64,000 nucleotides of DNA from Paenibacillus ihbetae (GCF_002741055.1 NZ_CP016809.1:5124501-5188500); one strand, 5' to 3'; numbered from the stretch's first letter, positions 50,884 through 60,770 are shown. Notes: generated by a model from the sequence alone, not told the origin. Program-made: numbers and translations.

Positions 50884-51872
50884 GTGAGTGTTAAATCATC
50901 TAATGAAATAATTAAGGAGATAAGCGAACATATAAATAAAACATTTGGATTTAAGGTCCGGGATGCTATTCCAGTACTTATGGGCTATGCTAACTTGAAA
51001 TGGAAGGTTCATACTGGCGATGAAGTGTTGTTTGTTAAACAATATAACGAAGTACGATATCCGGAAGAATTATTAAGTTCTGTGGAAGCAGCACTAGGTC
51101 TACAAGATCTATTACATTCAGAAGGAATCCCTTGTCCGAAACTCTTTTCGGAAAATGATTTATTCATTCAACGCACACCATCAGGTGAGAGATTTATTGT
51201 AACTGAATATTGTGAAGGTGAATTAGTCAAACCAGGCGAAGTCAACGCGGATCAAATGTACCACCTTGGACAGATCGTAGGTAGAATGCACAAAATACTG
51301 TATTCGAAAGCGCCCCAATCATTGACACTACATTGGAAACCAGAATCAAAAGAAGCTAAGCTCCAGAAGTGGGCTAAAAGTTGGCACGAAGCAGTGGGAC
51401 AAGCGGCGGATAAGTATGTATCCGCTTTAGAAATCCAAAGGAAAATTATTGACGAAATCGATCTCGATTTATTTAAGTCATGCGAGAAGGGATGGGTTCA
51501 TTGGGATTTGTTTGTAGACAATCTATTATTCCATGATCATTGTGTTTCATCAATATTAGATTTTGATAGGATGCATTATATTTATCCCGAGTTTGATATT
51601 TCACGGGCCATTCTATCCGGCACGCTATTGAACGGTAATATCAATATGGAATCAGTAAACGCGTTTATCTGTGGCTACATCGAAAGTATGCCAATAACAG
51701 TAGACAAGTTCGTTCTATCAAATTAACATGGTGGAAAGAATGTTCATGGATCAATATAAAGTCTGAAAATCATAGGACCTTAAAAAGGTTTGTTGATGAA
51801 TTAATCTGGGTAGGAGAGAACTGGACGAGGCTCGAGGAAATATTTCAAGAAATTGAAGTCACTCGATGCTAA
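50884..51872 (+). pseudogene. APH-family phosphotransferase, frameshifted near the end
   Basis: The main frame (280 codons) has kinase-like features: VLMGYANLKWKVHT, LFVKQY (ATP lysine), FIVTEYCEGE hinge, catalytic loop WVHWDLFVDNLLF and ILDFDRMHYIYPEFD (metal aspartate). It stops at TAA 51724-51726. One base over, the frame continues IKLTWWKECSWINIKS and RFVDELIWVGENWTRLEEIF to 51872, the usual helical C-terminus, giving about 330 residues. An aminoglycoside or other small-molecule kinase, probably damaged by one indel near 51705-51722. Confidence 0.75.
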
Positions 51873-52051
51873 CCACTAATCAGGGCATCCAACCCGGCAC
51901 GGAGCGTCAACCGAAAGAAAAGGCGTCTCGCAAGATCGTGATTCGCTCCCCTCGGCGATAGAAATAATAAAACCTGGTGTCGTAAGGGGAGCTTCGCAAT
52001 TTGGTCGAAGTATCGATAACAATTTTGTGGAATCGCCCTAACTCCTCAATT

Positions 52052-52450
52052 TCAATCAAAATCCTTCCAAGTAAAATCCACGCTTAATAGACCGATCGGA
52101 TGTTCGTTAGCTTCGTATTTTTGGGTAGAGGCCGTTTGGGGGCTTTTAAAGCAGACCAAGTTTTTATAAAAACCGAATGCTTTGCAAATGGATGGCCGTA
52201 CCGAATGAATGCCGCATCGATCATGTCGTTCATCAAAAAAGATGCATGTTCCGGGAAAACGCTCCTGGTTTCGTAATTCCAAACGTTGTTTAGCAGGCAT
52301 TTTCCGGATGGCCTTTTTAATTTTCACTCGTTCTTGTTGAGTAATCGGAACAGGTCCGCAGCACATCCCTTTACAGCCTTTACAAGGCAAACTCTCCATC
52401 TCCATCATCTCCATTCCGTTGTAATCCCTAGCGTTCAAACATGCAGACAC
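52052..52450 (-). CDS. YkgJ family cysteine-cluster protein
   Basis: The short protein has the Cys pattern PCKGCKGMCCGPVPIT ... GTCIFFD ... RCGIHSVRPSICKAF, which is expected to bind zinc or an iron-sulphur cluster. The family is widespread and uncharacterised. The true start may be an internal ATG (MEMMEMESLPCKGC) rather than 52450. GC content is nearer the chromosomal average than in the array. Monocistronic. Confidence 0.85.
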   Translation of the reverse strand: MSACLNARDYNGMEMMEMESLPCKGCKGMCCGPVPITQQERVKIKKAIRKMPAKQRLELRNQERFPGTCIFFDERHDRCGIHSVRPSICKAFGFYKNLVCFKSPQTASTQKYEANEHPIGLLSVDFTWKDFD

Positions 52451-52767
52451 AACAAAAAAAGCCTTTAGATCGGCTCAAAGAATGGCTCTTTAAGCGTTCT
52501 AAAGACTATAGTCGACGTGTGCCTATATGGTATATTATATCATTTTGTTTAAATTCTTAGCAAGGGTTGAACAATTCCCGTTCAATATTCTAAACTCATT
52601 GAAGGGTCCGAGCCATCACTATGACATGCTCAATCTGTTGATATCATATTCAAGTGATGTCACCCAAGCGGAGCATCCGATACCCGAAAGAAGGGGCCTC
52701 CCGCAAGATCTTAGATCTTTTCAGGACACCCCGTGTAGTTGTAATGCGCTTTTACATTTATCAACCA
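52451..52767. other. Intergenic region left of the OpuC operon
   Basis: No gene is evident. The stretch 52670-52710 (GGAGCATCC..CCGAAAGAAGGGG...CGCAAGATC) is a diverged copy of 51901-51937; both lie close to the end of a transcription unit. Confidence 0.45.
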
Positions 52768-53469
52768 TTAAGCCGGCTTCTGTGCTTTCGCAGCTGATGG
52801 AGGCGCACTGTCTGATTTTCGCTTGGCCAGATCCATTTTACGCTGCAAAATTCCAAGCACAAGATCCGCAACAATCGCCAGCACCGCGGCGGGAATAGCG
52901 CCTGCAAAGATTCGCAGGGAGTTATTGCTGTTCAGTCCAGCATAGATTTCCCGCCCCAGCCCGCCTCCTCCAACGAGGGGAGCAATCGTGACTACGCCGA
53001 TGGCAATGACGGCTGCAATGCGCAGGCCCGACATGATATACGTCAGCGCGAGCGGAAAACGCACCTGGACCAGCAGTTGGAAGGGGCTCATGCCAATGCC
53101 TTTTCCTGATTCTAGGTAGCTGGCCTCCACCTGTTGTAGCCCAACATACGTATTGCGTGTAATGGGATTCAATGAGTACAGGAAGAGTCCAACCATGACC
53201 GTTGTCGTTCCGAGACCCATCCATAACATGAGCACCACTAACATGGCCAAGCTCGGCACCACCTGAAGGATGTTGGTGATAAACAAAATGATCTTGGCTG
53301 CCCATTTGCTTTTGGAGCAAAGGATGCCCAGCGGCACGCCGACGATGAATGCCAGTCCCAGCCCGATAACGACCATCATGATATGCTGGAGGAAGTACTC
53401 CCAGAGCAGCTCCTGATTTCGTGATATATACGACAAAAAGTCTGCAAATGTTAAATGTTCACTTTCCAT
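52768..53469 (-). CDS. opuCD: Glycine betaine/carnitine/choline ABC transporter permease
   Basis: The 233-residue permease has five to six helices with IGLGLAFIVGVPLGILCSK and the coupling motif VEASYLESGKGIGMSPFQLLVQVRFPLALPY-like (here ...LTYIMSGLRIA). It is the fourth gene of the OpuC operon and pairs with the OpuCB-like permease. The C-terminal tail is Lys/Ala/Pro-rich. ATG 53469 follows AAAGGAGGG. Confidence 0.9.
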   Translation of the reverse strand: MESEHLTFADFLSYISRNQELLWEYFLQHIMMVVIGLGLAFIVGVPLGILCSKSKWAAKIILFITNILQVVPSLAMLVVLMLWMGLGTTTVMVGLFLYSLNPITRNTYVGLQQVEASYLESGKGIGMSPFQLLVQVRFPLALTYIMSGLRIAAVIAIGVVTIAPLVGGGGLGREIYAGLNSNNSLRIFAGAIPAAVLAIVADLVLGILQRKMDLAKRKSDSAPPSAAKAQKPA

Positions 53470-53481
53470 GCTTACCCTCCT

Positions 53482-54384
53482 TTAGCTGTTCAAGAGCCCC
53501 TGCTCTTTCAAGTACGCGATGGCGACCTCCCGCTCGCTTTTCTTCTCAATGTCCACCTGATAATTAAGCGATATCATCGTATCCGCATCCAGGCGACCGA
53601 TTAAAGGCGCTATTGCCTCCTCAATTTCAGGATGCTTTTTCAAAAGGTCTGAGCGCAATACCGGGCTTGCATCATAAGGAGGGAAGAATTGCTTGTCATC
53701 CTTAAGGGTTTGCAATTCGTAGGCTTTCAGCCGGGAATCCGTCGAGTAGGCCAGCACGATATCCACCTGCTGATTGGCTACCGCGCTGTATACCAGACTG
53801 ATCTCCATGGGGAAAACCTGTCCGAATGTAATGTCATACGCTTTGGAGAAGGCCGGATATCCATCCGTGCTTCGCTCCAGCCACGTGGTGTCTACTCCTA
53901 GCTTCATGTTGGCCATGTCTTTTTTGACATCGGAAATTTTGGTATATCCATTGGTTTCGGCAAGATCCTTTCTTACGGTAAATGCGTAAGTGTTCTCAAA
54001 ACCCAACGGGTTCATCCAGGTGAATCCCAAGTGTTCCTGAAACCCTTCCTGCGCTTCCTTCAAGACCTTGGCGCGGTCTTTGCTGCCGCTGATCGGGAAA
54101 TGGTTGTTGAAAATCTCACCGGTATATAATGTTGCCATTTGAACGTCGTTATCTTTCATCGCATTGATGACCAATGAACTGGATGCCAGATCCGGGATAA
54201 TATCCACGTTGAGATCGGTTTGGTCTTCAATCAGAGCTTTATACATCTCGGCAATAATCTTGGTTTCGGTAAAGGTTTGCGTCCCGATTGTCATATCGCT
54301 TTGAATTCCGCATGCAGAGGTAAAAGAGGCCAGAGCCAGCATGCAGGCTAACATCGGGATCCACTTCAGCTTGTTCAGATTCAT
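53482..54384 (-). CDS. opuCC: Osmoprotectant-binding lipoprotein
   Basis: ATG 54384 (NLNKLKWIPMLACMLALASF, lipobox TSAC) is preferred: AAGGAAGG precedes it and the signal begins at once; the longer frame to 54435 overlaps the upstream gene. The mature protein follows the OpuCC/OsmF pattern (MTIGTQTFTETKIIAEMYKA, ATLYTGEI, LAYSTDSRLKAYEL, FPPYDASPVLRSD). It captures betaine, carnitine or choline outside the membrane. Confidence 0.9.
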   Translation of the reverse strand: MNLNKLKWIPMLACMLALASFTSACGIQSDMTIGTQTFTETKIIAEMYKALIEDQTDLNVDIIPDLASSSLVINAMKDNDVQMATLYTGEIFNNHFPISGSKDRAKVLKEAQEGFQEHLGFTWMNPLGFENTYAFTVRKDLAETNGYTKISDVKKDMANMKLGVDTTWLERSTDGYPAFSKAYDITFGQVFPMEISLVYSAVANQQVDIVLAYSTDSRLKAYELQTLKDDKQFFPPYDASPVLRSDLLKKHPEIEEAIAPLIGRLDADTMISLNYQVDIEKKSEREVAIAYLKEQGLLNS

Positions 54385-54431
54385 CACGCCTTCCTTGTTC
54401 CGTCCGGTTCGCTGTTTACGGCTGATGTGAC

Positions 54432-55106
54432 TCATACCGCAGCGTCCCGGGTCTGATTCTGATGGTAGTGCTTGCTAAGCCAGCCCTCAAGCAGGCCAAG
54501 CAGTGCGTCGGCTGCTAGTGCCAAGAGAATCGCACCGATGCCGCCTACGAATATCATCTCGGGCTTGTTCACCCCAAGCCCCGATACGATAAGCTGGCCT
54601 AACCCGCCAGCGCCAATCAGCGAAGCCAGCGTTGCCCAGCTGATGATATACACCGTCGTAATGCGGATGCCGGACATGATGTAAGGAAGCGATAACGGAA
54701 GCTGAATTCTCAAAATCGTTTGAGCAGTGCTGTATCCCATCCCCCTGGCCGATTGAAGCACGCCTTTATCCACGGAGTGAAATCCGTCGTAGGTATTCCG
54801 CAGGATCGGCATCAGGGAGTATAGAAACAGGGCTAGTACGGCCGGCTTCATGCCGATGCCGAGCAGCGGAATCAGAATCGCGAGAAGCGCCAGGCTCGGA
54901 ACCGTTTGAAACAGGTTTGCAATAAAAAAGACGATGCGATTGATCCAGCCTACCCGGTTATACACGAGCAGAATGCCGATCGGTACGGCAATGATCGTTC
55001 CCAAAAGCACGGCAGAGGAGGAGAGGACCAGATGCTGCTGCAAAGCCTTCAGGATATCCGGATAACGGTCCGTGATGAAGCTCCAAAATGCATTCATTTC
55101 ACTCAC
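54432..55106 (-). CDS. opuCB: Glycine betaine/carnitine/choline ABC transporter permease
   Basis: A 224-residue permease with six helices, homologous to the protein at 52768-53469 (IPIGILLVYNRVGWINRIVFF, YDGFHSVDKGVLQSARGMGYS coupling loop). Its start overlaps the ATPase stop by 8 bp, indicating translational coupling. Second gene of the operon. Confidence 0.9.
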   Translation of the reverse strand: MSEMNAFWSFITDRYPDILKALQQHLVLSSSAVLLGTIIAVPIGILLVYNRVGWINRIVFFIANLFQTVPSLALLAILIPLLGIGMKPAVLALFLYSLMPILRNTYDGFHSVDKGVLQSARGMGYSTAQTILRIQLPLSLPYIMSGIRITTVYIISWATLASLIGAGGLGQLIVSGLGVNKPEMIFVGGIGAILLALAADALLGLLEGWLSKHYHQNQTRDAAV

Positions 55107-56262
55107 CCTCTCCGTTTTGCTCCGGAGGAACGATCGTTGGATATACCTCTGCCAAATGTTTAACGACGCTGCCTCTTGTAATGAGTCCGAGGAACCGGTT
55201 GTTGCTGTCGACTACCGGAAGGTTGCTGAGCTGATGGCTGTCCATGATCTCAATGGCCTGGGCAAGCGTGCTTCCCGAAGCCACGGAATAACGAACCGGA
55301 TGCATAACATCCGCTACGGTTTTGCCTTCCTCGCCGTATTGGTCGAGCACCCGGTAGATCGAAACCGCTCCTTGAAGCTGCCGGTTACGGTCTACGATCA
55401 GCAGCGAATCGACCCGCTTACTTTCCATCATCTTGATGGCTTCCGCTAATCCTCGGCTTGGAAATGCCGTGACCGGATTCGTAATCATCACTTCATCGAC
55501 AAGCGGAATTTCATAGGCGCTTTCGTTTTCATTTTGCAGGCGCTTCGAACCGATAAAGTCACGTACAAAATCATTTGCAGGATGCCGCAAAATGGTGTCC
55601 GGTCTGCCCGTTTGAATCACTTTGCCATCCTTCATCAGAACGATGGTATCCGCAATTTTGATCGCTTCATCCATATCATGCGTCACAAAAATAATGGTTT
55701 TATTGAGCTCCTGCTGAAGCCGGATCAGCTCATCTTGTAGCTGCTCACGGCTGATGGGATCCAGCGCGGAGAACGGCTCATCCATCAGGATGATGTCCGG
55801 ATCGGCTGCAAGCGCACGTACGACGCCTACACGCTGCTGTTGACCGCCGCTTAGCTCGGATGGATAGCGTGTGCCATACGTTGCGTGGTCCAGTCCGACC
55901 ATGTCGAGCAGCTGGTTTACTTTTTGTTCGATTTTATCTTTATCCCACTTCTTCAGACGCGGAACCACTCCCGCGTTCTTGGCGATATTCATATGCGGAA
56001 ATAATCCAACGCTTTGAATGACGTAGCCGATATTGCGCCGCAGTTCAACCGGATTCAATCGGGAGATATCCTTGCCATCAATGAGTACTCGGCCAGACGA
56101 TGGGGTGTTCAGCGCATTGATCAGCTTCATGGTTGTCGATTTGCCGCAGCCGCTCGGTCCGATGAGGACGGTAATTTCCCCTTTTTTGAATTCAAGATTA
56201 ATGTCTTTCAAGGCGTGAAAGCCATTATCATAAACCTTGTTCACACGCTCCAGTACTATCAT
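55099..56262 (-). CDS. opuCA: Glycine betaine/carnitine/choline ABC transporter ATPase with CBS pair
   Basis: The 387-residue ATPase has Walker A GPSGCGKST, signature LSGGQQQR, Walker B IILMDEP and switch histidine VTHDMDEA. Two C-terminal CBS domains (about 255-370; VMITNPVTAFPSRGL and ADVMHPVRYSVASGS) act as ionic-strength or nucleotide sensors in OpuA/OpuC transporters. It is the first gene of opuCA-CB-CC-CD, which imports compatible solutes under osmotic stress. ATG 56262 follows AAAGGGG. Confidence 0.92.
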   Translation of the reverse strand: MIVLERVNKVYDNGFHALKDINLEFKKGEITVLIGPSGCGKSTTMKLINALNTPSSGRVLIDGKDISRLNPVELRRNIGYVIQSVGLFPHMNIAKNAGVVPRLKKWDKDKIEQKVNQLLDMVGLDHATYGTRYPSELSGGQQQRVGVVRALAADPDIILMDEPFSALDPISREQLQDELIRLQQELNKTIIFVTHDMDEAIKIADTIVLMKDGKVIQTGRPDTILRHPANDFVRDFIGSKRLQNENESAYEIPLVDEVMITNPVTAFPSRGLAEAIKMMESKRVDSLLIVDRNRQLQGAVSIYRVLDQYGEEGKTVADVMHPVRYSVASGSTLAQAIEIMDSHQLSNLPVVDSNNRFLGLITRGSVVKHLAEVYPTIVPPEQNGEGE

Positions 56263-56948
56263 TCAATCGCCCCTTTACAAGCAGTATCCATATTATGCGG
56301 AGCATTTGGCATATCATCCCATGGGGACCCAAAATTCGTTGTGGGGGATTACAATATCAGAGTGCTGTAGAAGGCAACAGCCTTGTTATGTAGAAATAGA
56401 AAATAAAGCGAATGAGTTAGCAAAAACCACAATAATGAATACGATTAAACATATTTCAAAAGGTGGAAACGGATCAATGAGGAAGCCCGGAGGGGACTCA
56501 TAATGCATGCAGAGCCCAATAATCTTCGTTATGGCATTGACTTATAGCGAACAGATTCCACCTTTATCTGCAGGTTAGCTTTCCAACGGTATAATCCTTG
56601 TTAGATCCACTTGAAAATGTTGTTCAAGACTGTCATCCCCTGGCCGTATACGGGTCAGCACATATCTCCTACACGAAACTCTGACATGCCTGAAGTCAGT
56701 CAGCGATGTCCTAATTGCACTGTCTCCCCAGCCCAATGGATCTAAGCAAAATGCGTAATCCAACAACGTTTTCCCCTAAGGAATAGGTCCGAATGCCCGC
56801 AATGCTATGTTTAATACCAATACCCATTTAGCTTTGGAGTGAAACGAGTAGTTCGGAAGATGCGTGGCTTTTGGTGGTTGGGGTTTAGATGGAGATCTAT
56901 GTGAATACAATGCAAAACAAAACCTAAACCGAAAGAGAGTTGTTTTGT
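56263..56948. other. Long intergenic region with opuC promoter
   Basis: It should contain the opuC promoter, but no clear -35/-10 pair could be assigned. A 63-codon minus-strand frame at 56575-56766 (CLDPLGWGDSAIRTSLTDFR...) looks protein-like but has no ribosome site or recognised family; it may be a remnant. Otherwise nothing was recognised. Confidence 0.4.
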
Positions 56949-57419
56949 GTGATCAAACTAATTCCTACGACGAGAGAAAATTGGAAAGAAGCGCTAGCGC
57001 TAAAAGTACAGACCCATCAAACTCATTATGTGCCTCCAGTAGCTGTGTCTCTAGCCAAAGTACATATTCGGCCAGATGGCGATGAGAATGAATATTTACC
57101 ATTTTGCCTATATAATCCGGAGAATCGTTTAGTGGGATTTGTCATGATTACAGTAGATCAAACTACCACATGGTCGTATTGGATGAATGGTTTTTTGATT
57201 GATCGAGACTATCAAGGAAAGGGATATGGGAAGGCAGCAATAGATTCCGTAATTAGATATATAAGGGGGAATTATCCTCATAGCAAGTGCTTGAATTTAA
57301 CGGTTTGTTCAGATAATAAAACGGCCAGAAGACTCTATGAAAAAGTTGGTTTTTTTGAGACAGGTGAAGTTTATGATAACGAAATCGTGTATAGATACGT
57401 TTTTAAAACAGATGGGTAG
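56949..57419 (+). CDS. GNAT acetyltransferase (SpeG/BltD-like)
   Basis: GTG 56949 (VIKLIPTTRENWKEALALK) is preferred over TTG 56940 because of the GAGAG spacing and the usual family start. The 156-residue protein has HQTHYVPPVAVSLAKVH, GFLIDRDYQGKGYGKAAIDS (acetyl-CoA loop) and NLTVCSDNKTARRLYEKVGF, as in diamine acetyltransferases of the Bacillus BltD/PaiA group. Not flanked by repeats. Confidence 0.88.
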   Translation: MIKLIPTTRENWKEALALKVQTHQTHYVPPVAVSLAKVHIRPDGDENEYLPFCLYNPENRLVGFVMITVDQTTTWSYWMNGFLIDRDYQGKGYGKAAIDSVIRYIRGNYPHSKCLNLTVCSDNKTARRLYEKVGFFETGEVYDNEIVYRYVFKTDG

Positions 57420-57661
57420 GTTCGTGAAGGTTTTTATGTGAAGTACAATGGATTTAATTTGTATAAATATTATAGAAGGTAGTACTTCCCTTAGTATCGC
57501 CTTATAATCCGAGAGAAATAAGTAACAGCGGGGATACCCGTCTGTTAGGGTGATCATTACACCATGAATGAGAACGGATAACCTCATATTCCTTTTGTTC
57601 GAAGGGGATATAGTAGTTCGTTACGTTTTACCTGCTGCATCCTGTTACCTATCCAAGCAAT

Positions 57662-57693
57662 AAAAGCTGCCCCCAGCTATGCGGGCAGCTTTT
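57662..57693. terminator. Terminator (bidirectional)
   Basis: AAAAGCTGCCC (57662-57672) pairs with GGGCAGCTTTT (57683-57693). It ends the tetR-type gene on the minus strand and can serve the plus strand too. Confidence 0.85.
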
Positions 57694-57717
57694 CCTATTT
57701 CCAGAGGCACTCCCTCG

Positions 57718-58401
57718 CTACTCATCCATAGATTGTCCGAGCTCTTCGTTCTGCCTTTCTTGCAGAGCTTCCTGCGGCCACAAATAAGAGTGCAGCATAT
57801 CGATCGTTTCTTCAATCAAACGCTCCCGGCTGATGCCCGTACCGCCGAAAGCTACGGCTTCCACCACTCCATGCGCTGCCAGAATAAGAACCGTCGCCGC
57901 CGCGTCCGGGTCCTTGAGTTGAGTCTCCTGCTGCCAGGAGCGAAGCAGCCGGGCCGTAAACTTATAGAAGAACCGCATCTCCTTGTCCGCCATGTCCTTA
58001 ATCTCAGGATAAGACAGTGCCATGATGTCCATTTCCCGATGAAAACCGATGTCCACCTCGTGGGCTTTAATCATGATCTCGATCACGTCCCGGATCAGTT
58101 CCCGCTTGTTCTGGCTGGTATTCAGTTGAAGAGCGCCGTGACCTCGGAGAATCCCTGTGAATCGTTCATGGAAGAGAGCCAGCGCGTCTTTGAAAATTTC
58201 CATTTTATCCGTGTAATAGGAATAGACACTGCCAACAGCTACATTCGCTTCCTTCGCGATTTCCTTTGTATTCGTGGCGTGGAAACCTTTCTCCGAGAAG
58301 AGTTTCATGGCCGCCGCAACGATCTTTTGTTTCGTTTCCATGCTTCGCTGCTGCTGGGGCACGCGGGTCTTATCCTGATCTTTCTCTGCCATTTTCATCA
58401 C
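57718..58401 (-). CDS. TetR/AcrR family repressor
   Basis: The product of 227 residues (or slightly fewer from the second ATG) has a TetR helix-turn-helix (TKQKIVAAAMKLFSEKGFHATN, TKEIAKEANVAVGSVYSYYTDK) and a helical ligand domain. It is divergent from a 14-helix DHA2 efflux pump, and matching palindromes lie between them, so it is very probably the repressor of that pump and itself, released by a toxic ligand. Confidence 0.93.
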   Translation of the reverse strand: MMKMAEKDQDKTRVPQQQRSMETKQKIVAAAMKLFSEKGFHATNTKEIAKEANVAVGSVYSYYTDKMEIFKDALALFHERFTGILRGHGALQLNTSQNKRELIRDVIEIMIKAHEVDIGFHREMDIMALSYPEIKDMADKEMRFFYKFTARLLRSWQQETQLKDPDAAATVLILAAHGVVEAVAFGGTGISRERLIEETIDMLHSYLWPQEALQERQNEELGQSMDE

Positions 58402-58470
58402 CTACGCCTAATTGTATTTCTCCTCCTTGTCCAAAGTCAACGAAATTATGAGTCATAGTTCACATTTTTA

Positions 58471-58527
58471 TTGACAAAAATGAACTTTAGTTCATATAAT
58501 CCGATTAAAACGTGAACTAAAGTTCAT
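58471..58527 (+). promoter_or_regulatory. Efflux gene promoter with two TetR operators
   Basis: TTGACA (58471-58476) and TATAAT (58495-58500) are 18 bp apart. The palindrome ATGAACTTTAGTTCAT (58480-58495) fills the spacer, and a second, TGAACTAAAGTTCA (58513-58526), lies just downstream. A half site, TAGTTCACA, lies near 58456. Binding would block polymerase directly. Confidence 0.9.
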
Positions 58528-58548
58528 GTTAAAAAGGAGAGGGTTACT

Positions 58549-60258
58549 TTGTCTAAGCTTACCGGTATCCGCCGCGGGATTGCATTTGCCGCCATTATCT
58601 TGGGGTACTTCATGGCACTCCTGGATACGACTATCGTTAACGTCACCTTGCCGGAGATGACCCGGCAATTCAACACCGCCTTGGACGATATGTCCTGGAT
58701 TGTTAATGGTTATAACCTGGCCTTCGCCGTCTTCTTGATCACGGCCTCCCGAATCGCGGATCAGTTCGGTCGCAAGCGTCTTTTCCTCATTGGTACAGTG
58801 CTGTTTGTCGTTACTTCGATTCTGTGCGGACTATCAACCTCTGTCGAAACGATGGTCTTCTACCGAGTCTTGCAGGGCTTGTCTGCAGCGATTGTCGTTC
58901 CGGTTACAATTCCCTTGGCAGCTGACTTGTTTCCGAAGGAAAAACACGGCATGGTCCTCGGCATCTGGGGCGCCATCTCCAGCCTGGCGGCTGCCAGCGG
59001 ACCTACCTTGGGTGGCATTTTAACGAATTCCATCGGTTGGGAAGCTATCTTCTTCGTGAATGTCCCTATTGGGATAGCTGCCATCTGCCTGGCAATCCCG
59101 TTGATCCGTGAATCCTTCGACACTTCCGCGGGACGGAAGATCGATTGGCTGGGCGTGTTGACCCTATCTGCCGCGATGTTCTGCATAACCTACGGATTGA
59201 TTAACGTGAGCGAATGGGGCTGGGATTCGTTGGAATTTATCGGGTACATGGCTGCTTTTCTCGTTTCTATAGTTCTGTTTTTTATCGTTGAGCTTCGTAC
59301 GTCTGTGCCTATGCTGCCCTTGTGGCTGCTGCGCATACTCCCCTTCAACGGGGCAGTGCTCACACTTGTGATGATTGGTGCGGGCATTACTGCCTCAACC
59401 TACCTGATGTCGTACTTTCTAACCGGGATTCTGGGCAAAAGCATCCTGGAAGCAGGGATCACCATCTCTGCCATGTCACTTGCTTCAATGGTGATTTCCG
59501 CAATAACCGGGGGAATGTCCAACAAGTATGGCAGCCGCTGGTTTGTCACCGCGGGAATGGGGATATTAGCTCTGTCTTTCTATCTGTATGGATCGCTGAA
59601 TGCGGCATCCACCGAATGGAGCGTGGTCTGGCGGCTGATCTTGACTGGTGTGGGCATAGGTCTCTCGGTCGCTCCCGTGATGGGCGCTTCCATCCGCAAC
59701 GTGCCTGAAGAGAAGATCGGCATCGCCTCGGGTATCATGAATATGTCTAGAGCGATCGGCTCAGTTCTGGGCGTAGCTATTTTGGTTTCTGTGCTAAATA
59801 CGGCGTTAAGCCATTACAGTGGGGAGGCTGTGAACAAAATAAAGCTGCAAATCGAGAGCAACGCCGACCTCTCGGCGGAGGCCAAGGAGGTCATCCTGGA
59901 GCAGGTGGGGCGTATGGTACAAGAGAAGTCCTCAGCCGGTGCTAAGAACGCCGAGGGGGCGGTCCTCCTTCAACTGGATACCATGGAGAAGGCTCTATTG
60001 TCCGAGGCGGATGAATCGGTAAAGCAGGAGCTCCAAGCTGCTTTCACGCAGCAGCGGCAAGAGCTGGGGCAGCAATTATCCCAGGTGAGCACGGATTTGC
60101 AGGATGCGTTCGTTGCCTCCTTCAGTCGGACTTTCCATGCGGGCGGATGGTTTTTGTTGCTAGGGATCCCCTTTGCGCTGATTTCTGACCGTCGAGTAGG
60201 AAAGCGTCTAGCGATCGAGCCGTCTATAAAGGACTTCGCCGCCGAGAAAGATGCATGA
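58549..60258 (+). CDS. MFS efflux transporter, DHA2 (EmrB/QacA) family
   Basis: The 569-residue protein starts at TTG 58549, 8 nt after AAGGAGAGG. Fourteen helices are expected; hallmarks are ALLDTTIVNVTLPEM (motif D1), DQFGRKRLF (motif A), RVLQGLSAAIVVP and GPTLGGILTNSIGWEAIFFVNVPIG (motif C). A long charged loop (about 425-520) lies before the last helix (FSRTFHAGGWFLLLGIPFAL). It probably exports toxic hydrophobic compounds using the proton gradient. Controlled by the divergent TetR protein. Confidence 0.93.
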   Translation: MSKLTGIRRGIAFAAIILGYFMALLDTTIVNVTLPEMTRQFNTALDDMSWIVNGYNLAFAVFLITASRIADQFGRKRLFLIGTVLFVVTSILCGLSTSVETMVFYRVLQGLSAAIVVPVTIPLAADLFPKEKHGMVLGIWGAISSLAAASGPTLGGILTNSIGWEAIFFVNVPIGIAAICLAIPLIRESFDTSAGRKIDWLGVLTLSAAMFCITYGLINVSEWGWDSLEFIGYMAAFLVSIVLFFIVELRTSVPMLPLWLLRILPFNGAVLTLVMIGAGITASTYLMSYFLTGILGKSILEAGITISAMSLASMVISAITGGMSNKYGSRWFVTAGMGILALSFYLYGSLNAASTEWSVVWRLILTGVGIGLSVAPVMGASIRNVPEEKIGIASGIMNMSRAIGSVLGVAILVSVLNTALSHYSGEAVNKIKLQIESNADLSAEAKEVILEQVGRMVQEKSSAGAKNAEGAVLLQLDTMEKALLSEADESVKQELQAAFTQQRQELGQQLSQVSTDLQDAFVASFSRTFHAGGWFLLLGIPFALISDRRVGKRLAIEPSIKDFAAEKDA

Positions 60259-60412
60259 CGGTAGAGTGGTCTTGACGGAAATGAGTGGATCGTGAAGGAT
60301 CTGTCGGCTGCAGGAGATAGGTTTTTGGACTTGCCATCGAGAATAAAGAATAAAGCAATTCAATGAGGGATCGGCGGCAGAGTCGATCCTTCGCTTTCGA
60401 TTGGAGGTTACG

Positions 60413-60721
60413 ATGAAACAAGGTAAGATCTATCTAATTGCAGCTTGTGTGTCCTTGCTAGTTCCAATCGTTCACCTTGGTTTTTTAGAAATCAGCACGA
60501 ACATAAAAAATTCAAAACAAAATCACGCTCCAAATCCATTCGGTCAAGAGATCGTTATAAATACGGATACCACTGACGCCTTTTATTTATATTGGTATTC
60601 ATATACGGCACTAGATTTCGTCCGTGATTACTTCTTGACATTGTTGGTGTTAACAGTAGGGCTTTTCTTATATCGGCGAATATTCAGAAGAGAGAAGAGG
60701 ACTCGACTCACTTGCAATTGA
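60413..60721 (+). CDS. Small membrane protein
   Basis: ATG 60413 after GGAGG; 102 residues with an N-terminal helix (IYLIAACVSLLVPIVHLGFL), a polar stretch and a C-terminal helix (FLTLLVLTVGLFLY) ending in a basic tail. No family recognised. Its stop overlaps a degenerate repeat. Confidence 0.6.
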   Translation: MKQGKIYLIAACVSLLVPIVHLGFLEISTNIKNSKQNHAPNPFGQEIVINTDTTDAFYLYWYSYTALDFVRDYFLTLLVLTVGLFLYRRIFRREKRTRLTCN

Positions 60722-60770
60722 CATGTATTCTCGCTTCGGAGCTGCCTCGATCTACTCTCGGTCGCAAGGA
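60719..60770 (+). repeat. Degenerate left end of an attC-like unit
   Basis: TGTATTCTCGCTTCGGAGC and CTCTCGGTCGCAAGG resemble the left L box and inner segment of unit 6 (TGTTCTCGC...CTCGGTCCGG). Outer boxes are lost. Confidence 0.4.

Noticed and set aside
57679..58458. 259-codon plus-strand frame opposite the TetR gene
   Set aside because: The TetR motifs and operators are on the minus strand; the plus frame has Leu/His/Phe-rich noise composition.
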